A stretch of DNA of 22,352 nt from Smittium mucronatum (taxonomy: Eukaryota > Kickxellomycota > Harpellomycetes > Harpellales > Legeriomycetaceae). This document shows, one piece after another, positions 1 through 10,444 of the stretch (position 1 is its first letter; each line of letters starts with the position of its first letter). The stretch is from positions 1 through 22,352 of the forward strand of contig LSSL01001329.1 in assembly GCA_001953115.1 (NCBI GenBank). The letters run 5' to 3'. Both the position numbers and the translations under genes were made by a program. Below the pieces are notes generated by a model. It saw nothing but the letters and a program-made list of their open reading frames with translations. It was not told where the DNA came from and did no database searches.

Positions 1-105
1 ATAGGAAAGGATAGGAACTCTCTCTATATCACTTATTTCAAAAAGGAAAATCACTGAAAATATCAATTGATACACTAAAAAAAAAAGGGATAAAAAAGGA
101 AAAAA

Positions 106-840
106 ATGACAAAAATAAACAGATTAAAAAAAAAATTTATATATATTCAATCATACAACCAAAAAATGGAAGAAAAAAATAACAATAAAAATGCTTCAGT
201 CGATAAAATAACTGATTCATTGGACTTCGAAGAGTTTATCGCTGATAATTTATATTCTTCCAATAAATCAGACCTAAATACAAAAAAAATCTCAGTTAGA
301 AAAATAGAAATAAATTAAAATACTTTACCAAAAACAAATAAATAAAATTTATAAAAATTTTATTGCCGAAAATATTACAAAAGTCACAAAATCTATTCTG
401 GAATTCTATCTTGATTCGACTCAAAAACAGATTACTAAATTATAAAAAGTCATAGTATTTTGAAAACTCTGGGAGGAGTAGAAAAAATATTCAAATTAAA
501 CAAAAATAAAGGCTTAAATACCTTAAATAAAAACTAAAAAAAATAACTAGAACTAACATAAATTATTCTGAAGGTCAAAATTTTTTTGAAAATCCTGAAA
601 TATTCGTCGAAAATAGTGTAACTAGAGATGAGAATGTTGGAAAAAATTAATAAAACAAAGAAAGTAACGAAAAAGATATAAATGCGATAAAAGAATCTCA
701 AAACACAAAATTGATTTTAAACGGGTATCAAATGCAAATTTCAAGAAGAGGAAAAAATCTGATGAAAAAAATGGCGCAGATATAACAATCGATAAAAGGG
801 TTTTACCCGACTTTCAATCCTTCTACTGAAAAATCTTAAT
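106..840 (+). pseudogene. LINE ORF1-like relic
   Basis: A 70-codon open frame starts at 106 and is rich in Lys, Asn and acidic residues. A second frame (about 335-450) reads KIYKNFIAENITKV and continues coding-like. A third frame runs from 543 without a frameshift into the endonuclease and contains NYSEGQNFFENPEIF and GFYPTFNPSTEKS. I see no zinc knuckle and no RRM that I can name. The position 5' of the endonuclease is what suggests ORF1. Frame changes and stops make it non-functional. The boundary with ORF2 is uncertain because the same frame continues across it. Confidence 0.42.
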
Positions 841-879
841 CATGAACATAAAAAAAGATACAAAGATTACGAAATTTAA

Positions 880-1600
880 CGTCAAAAGAATTTCTGACAG
901 TAAAAAAAAAAGGGAAACAATTCGCATTTTTAAAATAAATAACAAAATCTGAAATAATCTGTTTACAGTAAATTAATATTATTTATGCCGATAAATATTT
1001 CTGATCCGATTATTGGAAAGAAAAAGCATCATTGTCAAAATATACTGCCACAATTACTAACAACTAATACTACAAAATAATAAATAATTCGACATTTTTT
1101 ACAGGAAAGATCAACATAAAAATGATTGAATCCCCAAATAAGAAAAAAATGAAAATAGTTAACATATATTTACCCAATGTAAGAAAAAATAGAAGAATAT
1201 TTCTGGAATTCGTTAATTAAAAGCTTGTGTCCAGTTATAAGAAAGACGAAGATATCATTAATGTGGGGAATATGAACGTATTAGGAAACGGATCGCAAGA
1301 AAGATACCCCCCCTCCTCCACCAAAAATACTAAAAACTACGAATAGTAAAACATAAAAAAATTGATGGATAATTTCAATCTAAAAAATCTAATAAGCTAG
1401 TTAAAAATGGAGAGACTATCTAAATTTGGAAGGAATATTCTGGTAGACAAAAATAGAGAATCGATAACATTTACTGGATAAGAACACCATCAATAGATGT
1501 TTAATTACATAAATTGGATATAAAGAATTCTCAAACCATAAATCTATCACTTTCAAAATATTTAACTGGACGAATAAAAATTAAAATTACACAAATATCC
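880..1600 (+). pseudogene. LINE ORF2 endonuclease (APE) domain relic
   Basis: The frame through 951-1480 reads as a retrotransposon AP endonuclease. SEIICLQ (948-968) matches the usual DIxxLQET block, TATITNN (about 1050-1070) matches the ITNN strand, KIVNIYLPN (about 1151-1177) matches the VNIYAPN block, and VGNMNVL (1261-1281) matches GGDFNVV. A one-base deletion near 1470 is needed to continue into WIRTPSID, the FTWxRxxxSRID block, and on to SNHKSIT, the SDHxxIT block. The residue after LQ, normally the metal-binding Glu, is a TAA stop at 969-971, and the usual GDFN is GNMN here. The domain cannot be active as it stands. Confidence 0.72.
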
Positions 1601-1889
1601 GGAAAATAAAATTAAATCTTTTAGAGTATTTTTAAACAACCAATGAAATCACCGTAAACCTAAAACGAGAATGTGAATGTCTGGGTCAATGGAAAAAAAT
1701 GAAAAATGAGTGCTAACAGATTTACATAAAGGCTGGCAAAATTAAATCCAAAAATAACATTATTGGATCATTCAAGAAAACAAATAAAATTTAATACGGA
1801 TTAATAAAGAAAAAAAAACTTGACGAGAGTACTGTAATTATTTAATACTGAGATAAAATCCGATGAAAATGAAATATTAAATATTAAAA

Positions 1890-3480
1890 AGAGACAATTT
1901 TACAGAATAATTATAAAGTCCCGCTCTAAATGGTCATAGAAAAATGGGATATCAAATAAACATTTCTTTTTTATTCTCAAATCAAGAGAAAAGAAAAAAG
2001 GTTTTGATCAACTATTGGATGAGAATGGGAAATAAAATCAGAAAAAGTTAAAATCAAAGCCATTTTCCATAATTTCTAAACATATTTTTTCACAATGGGG
2101 AAAATTTTAATGATAGCCGATCATTTTTAGCCCAAAACTTGTAAAAAAATCACAAACCTAGAGTCAACGAAACTAGAAAAAGATGTTGATAAAAATGAAA
2201 TATTAAAAAAAATTCTGGAATTTCCGGGGCCAGATGGATTAACCCCCAAATTTATATAAAAAAATTAGTGTTATAATAAGCACAAATATAAAGAAAATTT
2301 TTAAAAGTGCACCCGAGATGCAAAAATACAATGATATCAATGGATTTTATTTAGTTTTTTTAATACATAAAAAAAGGCGATCCTAAAAATCTAATAAACT
2401 ACAGGCCAATTACCCTACTAATATTTACGAAAAGATTTAAATCAAAATAATAACTGATATAATAATAACTGACATTGGACACATGATAAATTAGAACCAA
2501 TCAGGTTTTATTAAAAAAGGAGCATATTTTATAACGCCCTAAAAACAAATTTTCTAATTGAAAATTGTAAAAAATAACCCCGGTTTTACCAATAGATATC
2601 TACTAATTCTTGACTAAGAAAATGCTTACGACAGAGTTTATTGGTTATATTTATTTAAATTTCTTTAAATGTTCTTATTTAGACAAGTATCCATATAAAA
2701 TATAATACTCCTTTACACCAATCCAAAGATCGCAATAATAGTTAATGGTAAAATAACCGATAAATTTTTGATAAAACAGGAACTTAGACTATGGTATCCT
2801 TAATCCCCGATAATATAAAATATTTTAATAGAACAACTTCTGATTTTAATAGAAAAAATTATTATATGCGATCCAAAAGCGAATACAAATTTCAAATTCT
2901 TAGCATGTGCTGATGATTTTTTAATAGAGGTTAATAACATAAATAAAGAAAGATTAGTGAAAGAAGTGCTAAAAATCAATTTATTAGCATTAAACACTAT
3001 AATAAACTAAGATAAATCGATATCAATTAAAATTAAAGCTCCAAATGATAATTGGTTAGATAATAAATGTATATCACATAATTTTAGCTCCAAATATCTG
3101 GGAATTCTATTTCAAACCACCGGAACAGTGGCTCAAAAAAACTAAGAGAACCTATTCAATAAAATTTTGAATAAAATAGCCAGTTAGAAAATATCTTATT
3201 TGAGAAAAAAAAATTCTTTTAAAGATATGGTATAGCGCCCACGTAATAACATTCGATAAATAATTCATAAATAAAACCAAAAATATTATAAGTAAATTTA
3301 TTTGGAACGATAAAAAAAGCCCAAATAAAACTTGAGACATTATAATTGGAAAAAAGAAACGGTGGCTTGGGCCTACTTAATATAGAATCCCAGTCAAAAA
3401 CTCTATTCCTAAAATTTTATAAAGAAATCATAACAAATAGAAGCAAATTACGGACAGTATTGGAAATAGAAAATATCTAA
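1890..3480 (+). pseudogene. LINE ORF2 reverse transcriptase relic
   Basis: Blocks are in the family order: KSRSKW (about 1918-1935, the linker before RT), FPGPDGLTPKF (2221-2253), NYRPITLL (2398-2421), NQSGFI (2495-2512), LD-stop-ENAYDRVYW (2609-2644, normally LDxEKAYDRVxW), NGKITDKF with a worn RGVRQGDPLSP block (2743-2810), LACADDF (2900-2920), KYLGILF (3092-3112), KIWYSAH (about 3223-3243) and GGLGLLNIESQ (3361-3393). The catalytic Asp pair (2912-2917) is kept but the preceding aromatic is Cys (TGT). Stops break the frame at 2615, 3185, 3261 and 3333, among others, and small indels shift it. In a live element this domain would copy the RNA at a nicked target site. Confidence 0.82.
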
Positions 3481-3699
3481 TTTCTGTTCAATATATAATT
3501 ATAATTTAGTAGCGCTGCTGACTTACTAACGGAAATTCAGGGGAAAAAAACATCAATAAATTTCCACAAATATGGAATTCTGTTTTAATAAGATTCAAAT
3601 GTGTATATGGCATAGATATATCCAAAATTGCAGATTCGAAATATGAAATCATAAATTACTGGGAAAAAATAACTTAAATTATCTATTCGGTACAAAACT

Positions 3700-4530
3700 A
3701 TCAAAAAAAGACATATTTTGGCTGCCTAAAAATGGAATAAAAAATTTAGGAGAATTCATTGGTGGATTCAAGCTAATATGGAATTATAACTCAGACTACT
3801 TTCATTATATTAACATAAATAATAAAAAAATTAATTTTTACAGTTAAAACGCTCAAGAAAAACAGTTGGTTTAAAAAAAACTGCACACAAAAAATTATTA
3901 TTATCAAAAAATATATACTCGATTAAAAATAAAGACGTTAATTGACATAATTTCTAAAAAAAAATCTACTAAGAAAACCAAAATGGAAATTGATTGAAAA
4001 ACCATGTAACAATAGACCAATATTTGTTTGGATGAAAATAAATAAAATAGACCTAGAACCCAAAATAACAAGCCACATATGCCTATTGTTCCAAAACAGG
4101 TTAATAACAGGTGAAAAAGTTAGGATATTAATAAGGGTATTTTTAACGAATCACAACAATGAAAAGTATGTAAAATAAGAAAAGAAAAAAAATCAAAGTA
4201 TCTACTTTGGCTGCATAAGGATTAAAAAAATATGGAATATTATATATCACTTTATTGCAATAAAATCAATAATTGAATCTATAGTATACAATAGAGTTAC
4301 TACTGAGGTTAATCATAATTTTTTATCACCAACGAAGACAAAATTTCCAAACATAGAAGCACTATATGGCCTATACATTTGTAATTTCTTTAGAGAAAAA
4401 ACGGAATCAGTTCTATCTAATAATATACTAACAGCTGAATGAATATTTAATAGGCGAAAAAAAGACCTGAATGAAAAAGTATCAATGACTCAAAAAATAC
4501 GAGGAAAAGAGGAACTTGGACTGGAATAAA
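3700..4530 (+). pseudogene. LINE ORF2 C-terminal region relic
   Basis: After the RT the sequence still reads as coding. WLPKNGIKNLGEF lies near 3720-3758. FVWMKINKIDLEPK with LLFQNRLITGEKV (inside an open stretch at 3990-4178) matches the WkxIwxxxLxPK...NRLxT block that precedes the terminal Cys/His motif of LINE ORF2. A shifted frame then gives YFGCIRIKKIWN (about 4201-4236), which fits the HxFxxCPxxxxIW part of that motif, although the expected first Cys pair is not intact. The last readable frame ends at a TAA near 4528-4530. There is no sign of an RNase H domain. Confidence 0.6.
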
Positions 4531-4676
4531 AACAAAACGGTTCTCCATAGAGTCTGGAGAAAAAATATTTTTGATAATAGCTAACAAATCATGACACCCC
4601 ATCCCTTTTCTATTTTAAAATCTAATTTATCCATTTATCCATTATATAATACTTTTAATCAATAAAATCATTCAGA

Positions 4677-4695
4677 ATATATATATATATATATA
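4677..4695. repeat. (AT)n microsatellite
   Basis: About nine and a half uninterrupted AT dinucleotides lie just beyond the last readable LINE codon. It may be the tail or insertion edge of the element, or just chance in such AT-rich DNA. Confidence 0.8.
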
Positions 4696-4699
4696 ATAT

Positions 4700-7440
4700 C
4701 GGCTAATATAAAATAAAACATACTAATTAAATACTAAATTCTTCGGGAAGTTGAATCGAGTTCATGCTATTAATTTAGTTAAAAAATATATAAGTAATAT
4801 AATTATCAAATGAAATGATTTTAAAAAATCAATTATAAACTAAAATTTTATTGAAATGATTTATTTTTAAATCTGTTAAAAAAATTGTGATAATAAACAA
4901 TGTAACACCTGAATTAATCAAATGTGTTTTATTCATCCAATTATGCTAACAATTTTTTAAACTTGGATTTCTTTCTGTATCTCCTTAGATTTTTCCTGAC
5001 CTCTTTTCTGTGAAATAAGATTTATGCTTATAAGGTCGCTTATATTTTTTCTAATAAAAAAGTGGTAAATGTGAGTAAATTTTTTTTTAAAAAAAAAATT
5101 TGCAAGAAATGAACTTAATTTTCCATTTTTTCGATTTAGGCTTTAATTTAATATATAAACTTTTATGAAATTTCTGAAATTGAGTTATATTCCCAAAATC
5201 CATAAATTTTAGTGCATTTATACATAAAAATTTTCATCCTTTCTCAAAAAAAAATCTGATATATTATAAAAAAATATGCTATACTAGATTATAGAATTTC
5301 TAAAAACATCTTTTGTATTTACAAGACTTAAAATTTGTTGTATTATAATCTCTTAAAATTTTCTAAGTAACTTTTTTCTGAATCATTAATTATATCTCCA
5401 GAGATATACAAAAAATTTAATAAATATTTTACATTACACCTCATAAATTTTACTTGTATGGTTTTTTGAACCTTACTAACCAATTATTTGTTGGCAGCCC
5501 AGATATAAATAGCCTTCAAACAAATTTTAAATTTATGATTAGTGATTATTTTTTATTTTATTCACATCAGATAAAATTGCATAATTTTTCCATTTTGAAC
5601 AACAAGCTTGGTCAAATTTTCAAATATTCTTTCATTTGCGCTTATTTTTAATTTTCATAATTCGGAATAAATTCAAATCTCCAAATATCGAATTTTTCCT
5701 CTAGTAGATCCTTGATATTTTTGGAATTATGAAAACTTTTTTTTTTTTGTGGTTGTAAAAATTAACAAAAGCCTTTGCTATTTTCTGTGCTGGATCGGAG
5801 ACTAGATTTTTTATTTTTATACTAGGCCCTGGCTTATAAATTATTTCTTAAGTTTTTCCAATGTTCAGATTATTTTATTTTGCTATCAATGCTGACATGG
5901 ATATAGCTATTGTGGGAAATTTTTTGGTTTGAATCCGTTAATACTGTTTACATTACAGGAAATCCATTTTTTATAAATTTCAATGTAGTGAATATATTTA
6001 TATTTAAGGCAAAATAGAGTTTAAAAAGCACTTTTCTAAATGGTACAACAGATTTATATATTTTCTGGTAAAGATTAATATGCAGTCGCAAATATCTATC
6101 TGAATTTACAGACTTATACATCTGGATACACTTCTTTTTGAACATAAAACCAGAAATATTCTTGCTAGCAGCATTAATTATTAAATTTTCTCCAATATAT
6201 AATTTATTCTTGTCATTTCAATAAAAAAAATTCAGAATCCGATTTAGTTTTTATTTTTCACACGGTAAATCCGTCTTTTTTTATTGAATTATCAAATATT
6301 TAACATGAGGATTGATTAAACAGGATTAATTTTCAAGATGATTATTTTTATAAGTAGTAAATATTTTTTTCTTTTAGTATTCGCCAATTTTAAGATCTCT
6401 ATAGAATCTTTTTTTAAAAAATACCCGCGGATAAAAAAGCTATATTTTTTCACTTTTTAAACTATTTAGCTATTTTTGTCTTCATTTTTTATCTTAATTT
6501 CAACGTATACTGAAAAATAAAGGTCCTCCCAATTTACCATTAATGCTTCCACAATATATAAAATATTTTTAGGATAATATGGATTTTATTTTGAATATTT
6601 ATTATTTAAATGCTTTTTTAATATCATATTTTAAATAGAAATTATGTTGCAGAATTTATTAAAAAATTTTCACTTTTCTTTATCGCAATGTATATCTGGG
6701 CTTCTAATTATGCTATAATTATAATTTTATCCGCAACTACATATCATTTTTTTCCCCCTAAAAATTCGAAATTCACTTAATTTTTCTTAAAATTTTCTGA
6801 AGTCATTATTGACTCAAATTATTTTTAAATTTTCGAATTATGAATATTGAAAAAATTGGTTGAAAAATATTTTCAAAATTTTTTGAAAACCCAAGAATAA
6901 AATTTAGAAGCAAAGAATAAGTATAGGTCATTCAGAGGAAAAATATGATTTTCGATACATAATTGGTAAATTATTATTTATTATGGATTATTTATCGATA
7001 GTGTGAAAATTTCATATTTTTATTTGATTATTTTAACTACACCAATTCGTAAATATTACATTTTTAACACAGAGACAACATTTTTATCTATCTAGTACTA
7101 CTATTTATCTTTTTTATATCTTTCAATATTTTTAATTATATATGAGACTGCATTTTCTATTAAATTTTTTGAAAAAAAAATATTAAACTTTGATCGTCAT
7201 GAAAATATAGACGTTGATATTGCAAATGATAAATTTTGATAAAGTAAAAAAATTTAATTACAGATTTAATTATTAAAAACACAATTTTTAACTGCCAGTC
7301 ATCATTAAGGGTCGTTTAAAACATAATTGAGTTATTATTTAAGTGTTTTAGATTCAAGTTTCTAACCGAATTTTATTTTTCGCATATTTTCCTAAAACCC
7401 GACTGCTTATATTTTAATTGCTTAATTTTTTTAAATTTAA
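4700..7440. other. AT-rich gene-poor stretch, T-rich on the + strand
   Basis: No intact gene is visible. By eye the + strand here is T-rich, the reverse of the A-rich LINE region at 1-4600. This would fit an old A-rich coding element lying on the - strand (see 5290-6330). The longest clean frame is 65 codons on the - strand (5948-6145). No tRNA, rRNA or tandem array was seen. Confidence 0.5.
5290..6330 (-). pseudogene. Possible antisense coding relic, perhaps of a retroelement
   Basis: One - strand frame can be followed for about 1 kb with scattered stops and no needed frameshift. It contains a clean 65-codon part (5948-6145) with YFALNINIF and NGFPVM, then LTDSNQKISHNSYIHVSID, and farther on NIKDLLEEKFDIWRFEF. 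The use of Asp, Glu, Gly, Pro and Trp is higher than expected from random AT-rich DNA. The VLFKLYFALN...GFPVM part vaguely recalls the RRM-like segment of LINE ORF1 proteins, but I cannot assign a family. Because stops were tolerated in reading it, it may be noise. Confidence 0.28.
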
Positions 7441-7446
7441 AGGTGT

Positions 7447-7526
7447 TATATATGTTGTATGTGATTTTGATCTACAGTTGTTTTTGATTATTTTTTGGTG
7501 ATTTTAATTTCTAAGTGATTTTGATA
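7447..7526 (-). repeat. 80-bp four-decamer repeat, copy A (inverted)
   Basis: The reverse complement matches 8948-9027 at 73 of 80 positions, without gaps, by hand alignment. It carries four versions of the decamer TCAAAAYCAC (as GTGRTTTTGA on the + strand) ending near 7470, 7487, 7507 and 7524, i.e. with steps of 17, 20 and 17 bp. The similarity stops abruptly on both sides. With copy B it forms the arms of an inverted repeat around 1421 bp. It could be a terminal repeat of a non-autonomous element or a protein-binding array. Confidence 0.75.
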
Positions 7527-7991
7527 CTACATCTTTTTAAAAAAAAATTATTGGAATACAAGCTTAATTAACTTATGATTTGTCCAATTATTTTTATTTT
7601 TAATTTATCTATGAAATGATAGCTCCAATTATGTGATGTAGTTTTATGCGCATATTTACAAGAATTATTAAATAATGGATAGGCTCTGAAAATTATGAAT
7701 TTCAAAAAAAGAAATCCCATAGTCACTTTTTTTATAAAAAAAACATCAGTATCCTTAGATTTTTATGCTGTATTTAATTTCTTGTTTGGCTTATATATCT
7801 AGTCCAATACTCTAATAATCTTATTATCAAAATTGAAATAAATAGAACGGATTTGTTGTTGTGGAACCTCAAATTTGAATATAATATAAAAATAAATCGT
7901 TAAATATGTCATAATTTTTAATAGAGTTTATGTTAATAGCGTATATAAGACTCGTTTAACATAAAAACCCCTTATAGATTCTATAATAATC

Positions 7992-8016
7992 TAATAATAA
8001 TAATAATAATAATAAT
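7992..8016. repeat. (TAA)n microsatellite
   Basis: About eight uninterrupted TAA triplets. Confidence 0.9.
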
Positions 8017-8148
8017 TTCCAAAGAAATGTTTAAAACCCAAAAAAAATAGTTTCCCAGTCACAATCGTTTATAAAGCTAACTAATTTGTTCAAAAATTGA
8101 AAATTTGATAAAATATTATTTCTCAGCTGATATGAAATCAAATAGAAA

Positions 8149-8172
8149 TTTATTTATTTATTTATTTATTTA
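8149..8172. repeat. (TTTA)6 microsatellite
   Basis: Six perfect TTTA units in a row. Confidence 0.9.
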
Positions 8173-8947
8173 TGTTATATTATAATCAAGAATGTTCAAA
8201 TTGTAAATAAACTGGTACAGAATCAAGATTTTTTAGAAATATGTACAAAAAATTGCAAATTTTTCAATATCTTATTTTTTTGACTAAAAATCACTATATC
8301 AATCTATTTAAGAGCAGCTATAAGATCTTAAATTCGATTTATATTTTGATAACAGCTCTCTATATCTAAGAAGTACCTATTTAATTGTAATTTTTAATTT
8401 TTAAAAACTTCGCATAATTTTTTAAATATTTTCAAATTTTATAAATATCAACCCAAAAATGAGTAGAAATGTATCAGATTTTACATAAAATCTTTTTCAT
8501 GTACTTTTCTTGACCTTTACTTTATACTATAGATTAATTTCATTAAAAAAATGTCACTGAGTGATTGAAAGTGAGATAAGTTTGTTATTATATTCTAATT
8601 AAAAGTTTATGCCAATTTTTAATTACACCTTCTAGCTATCCAAATAGATTTATTTAAAAGTTATCATCAATTTAAAAACATGATTTTTTATAGTGACATC
8701 GACTAAACAAGGTTGATTAAAGCTATTATGGTAATTTTTACTAAAGTCAAACTTTCGAGGTCAAAGCTATCATTTAGCGACAACAAAATCAAATTTGAAA
8801 TGGGGTTTTTTTAATCTATTTTATTGGAACAAATGAACATTTGTTAAAATTTTCAATCAATTAATTATCTAAATGGATATATTAATTAAAATAATCGACC
8901 AATAATTAGTGGTTCAATATCTGTCATTTGATAAACCATCAAAAAAA

Positions 8948-9027
8948 TATCAAAACCACTTAGATATCAAAATCACCAAAAAATAATCAAAATCACCTGT
9001 AAATCAAAACCACATACAACATATATA
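8948..9027 (+). repeat. 80-bp four-decamer repeat, copy B
   Basis: This is the best-preserved copy. Four decamers TCAAAAYCAC start at 8950, 8967, 8987 and 9004 (two read TCAAAACCAC, two TCAAAATCAC), so the steps are 17, 20 and 17 bp, symmetric about the centre. It is inverted relative to copy A and about 91% identical to it. A shorter outer word (CATTTGATAAA, near 8927) also occurs ahead of the third copy (near 16308). Confidence 0.75.
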
Positions 9028-9420
9028 CATAAAAAACGAACTATATGAGAAATATTGTATTGCTACTTTAAATATAATATAGCATTATTTCACTCTTTTT
9101 ATGTAATACAATTTTTATAAGAACCATTCGAATATATTATATTCAATGATTAAAACAAGTAAAAATTATATTACATATTTTTCTTTTTGATTTACAGATA
9201 TTTATTATATATTGAATTTTTTTACCTTTTTCTGATAAAAAACTACGAAATTTAATCGGCTTTAAAAAGGGTTTAAGTTGATAAAAAACACATATTTTGA
9301 CAAAAAAATGGGCTTTTTTGGCAGATCTTTGATAAAATTTTATTTTATTTGATAAAAAAATGATCAAAAATATAATTGTCTATTTAAGCTAAATTGATTA
9401 TTATTTGCTAATTTCGTGTA
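9028..9420. other. AT-rich stretch without a gene
   Basis: No gene recognised. A 74-codon frame on the - strand (9143-9367) is low-complexity Phe/Lys/Ile and has no known motif, so I do not call it. Confidence 0.5.
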
Positions 9421-9945
9421 ATATATAATTTATATGTTTTTTTGGAACCCTTAAAAGACATTTATGGATCAATTTTATTGGTTAAAAAAGAAGACAATTA
9501 AAACTTCCTAAATTTAATTCGCTGGGTAAAGAAAACTAATAATGTTACATCTATAAGTAAAGAAACAGAATATTCTTAAGTCAATGTTTAAAGGTATGAA
9601 TATGTGAAAAATAAGCTACTAAAATTGTATTCTGAAGAGATCAACATTGATTAAATCTAATACTGGAATATATAACTGAATAATAAAAGCACGCAATAAA
9701 ATCGTGCCAAAATTAATTATTTATAATTTAAATTTTAGAATAATATACCACGGCTTTTTAAAAATGGATAATAGTTTATAAAACTTTCTGATGAGGTTAA
9801 TAATTTGGCTGAGAAATTAAATATTGATGTTTTATTTGGTTTATTTTTGGACTATGAAAAATAAACCAACAAGAAAGTACTTTAATTTACGACTCAAATC
9901 AAGTTTTAATATTTTCAACTTCAAACTTTAACATTTTATTTATAT
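9421..9945 (+). pseudogene. Single-frame coding relic of unknown family
   Basis: One + frame can be read for about 175 codons without any frameshift. It includes FLEPLKDIYGSILLVKKEDN (near 9442-9501), FLNLIRWVKKTNN, KNKLLKLYSEEINID and KLSDEVNNLAEKLNIDVLF (9781-9837). The balance of charged, Gly, Pro and Trp residues looks like protein. About 15 stops interrupt it, all TAA or TAG and none TGA, several at places where Gln reads naturally (for example two in a row after KNG). I do not recognise the protein. A retroelement gag or a dead host gene are both possible. With this many stops it is not expressed as a protein under the standard code. Confidence 0.4.
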
Positions 9946-10302
9946 TAAAAATTAAATTTAGATGAAAAAAATAATTTTTTTTTAGTTTTAATATTGATTT
10001 TGATATGAGTTAAACTATATCCTTAAAAAAATATGTTTTTAGTTGATGTTTAGTTAATCATTTAAGTTTTTTTTTAGAAAAAATTTTTTTACTCATTGTT
10101 AATATGAATTATAATGATTGATGTATGATGAATAAAGGTAAATCCTAAACCAAGAGCAAAAATACATAATACTAATAATTATTAATTGGATTTTATTATA
10201 TGTTTAATTATGATATTACCCAAAATCGATACTGAATAAATTATATTTTAAGATCCAAATAGCTCAAACAGGCATATAATGAGATTTCTAGATTAATGTG
10301 GA

Positions 10303-10444
10303 GTTTTAATTTGTGCCTTGGATACTGAGATATTCATAGGGGTACTTTAAAGCAATTTTTATCCTTCAAATCCTGGAGCTGTAAACTCAAGTTATGACCT
10401 ATCCCTTGCACTACCTCAGGTTATACCGTGTGTTAAAATTGATG
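10303..10444 (+). pseudogene. Exon-like fragment with splice donor
   Basis: A locally less AT-rich patch reads in one frame as LICALDTEIFIGVL, a stop (TAA at 10348-10350), then SNFYPSNPGAVNSSYDL and SLALPQVIPCVKID. It ends directly at a consensus splice donor GTAAGC (10445-10450). The composition is unlike the surrounding desert and looks like an ordinary conserved protein, but I cannot name the family. No matching acceptor or flanking exon was found: the best upstream AG (10290-10291) leaves an in-frame stop, and downstream the assembly gap begins after 258 bp. It may be a pseudogene fragment or one exon of a gene lost in the gap. Confidence 0.38.

Larger units (their letters stand above)
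1..4600 (+). mobile_element. Decayed APE-type LINE (non-LTR retrotransposon)
   Basis: The parts of a LINE occur in canonical order on the + strand: an ORF1-like stretch, an apurinic-type endonuclease, the RSRxKW linker motif, reverse transcriptase motifs and a C-terminal region. Recognisable blocks include FPGPDGL (2221-2241), NYRPITLL (2398-2421), QSGFI (2498-2512), ENAYDRV, ADD (2909-2917), YLGI (3095-3106) and GGLGLLNIESQ (3361-3393). The style (RSRxKW linker, LLDQEKAYDRV-like motif) resembles L1/Tx1-related elements of fungi and plants. Dozens of stops and several frameshifts show it is inactive. The left edge may lie outside the window. The right edge is a guess, set just after the last readable frame and before a TA repeat. 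No target-site duplication was identified. Confidence 0.8.
7527..8947. other. Interior between the inverted 80-bp repeats
   Basis: This 1.4-kb AT-rich stretch lies between copies A and B. It holds two microsatellites (7992-8016 and 8149-8172) and no recognisable gene or transposase motif. If the arms are terminal repeats, this would be a non-autonomous element with no coding capacity. Confidence 0.4.

Noticed and set aside
2800..3340. Two - strand frames of 62-65 codons
   Set aside because: They are antisense to the LINE reverse transcriptase relic.
7447..9027. Repeat cassette as a CRISPR array
   Set aside because: The repeated unit is a 10-bp word with 7-10-bp gaps, the copies are inverted relative to each other, and the setting is eukaryotic with no cas genes.
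9421..9945. Alternative genetic code (TAA/TAG read as Gln) in the host
   Set aside because: The Mpo1-like gene ends at TAG exactly where its family ends, the thioesterase ends at TAA, and the thioesterase writes Gln as CAA/CAG with no internal TAA/TAG. The stops in the relics are better explained by mutation.
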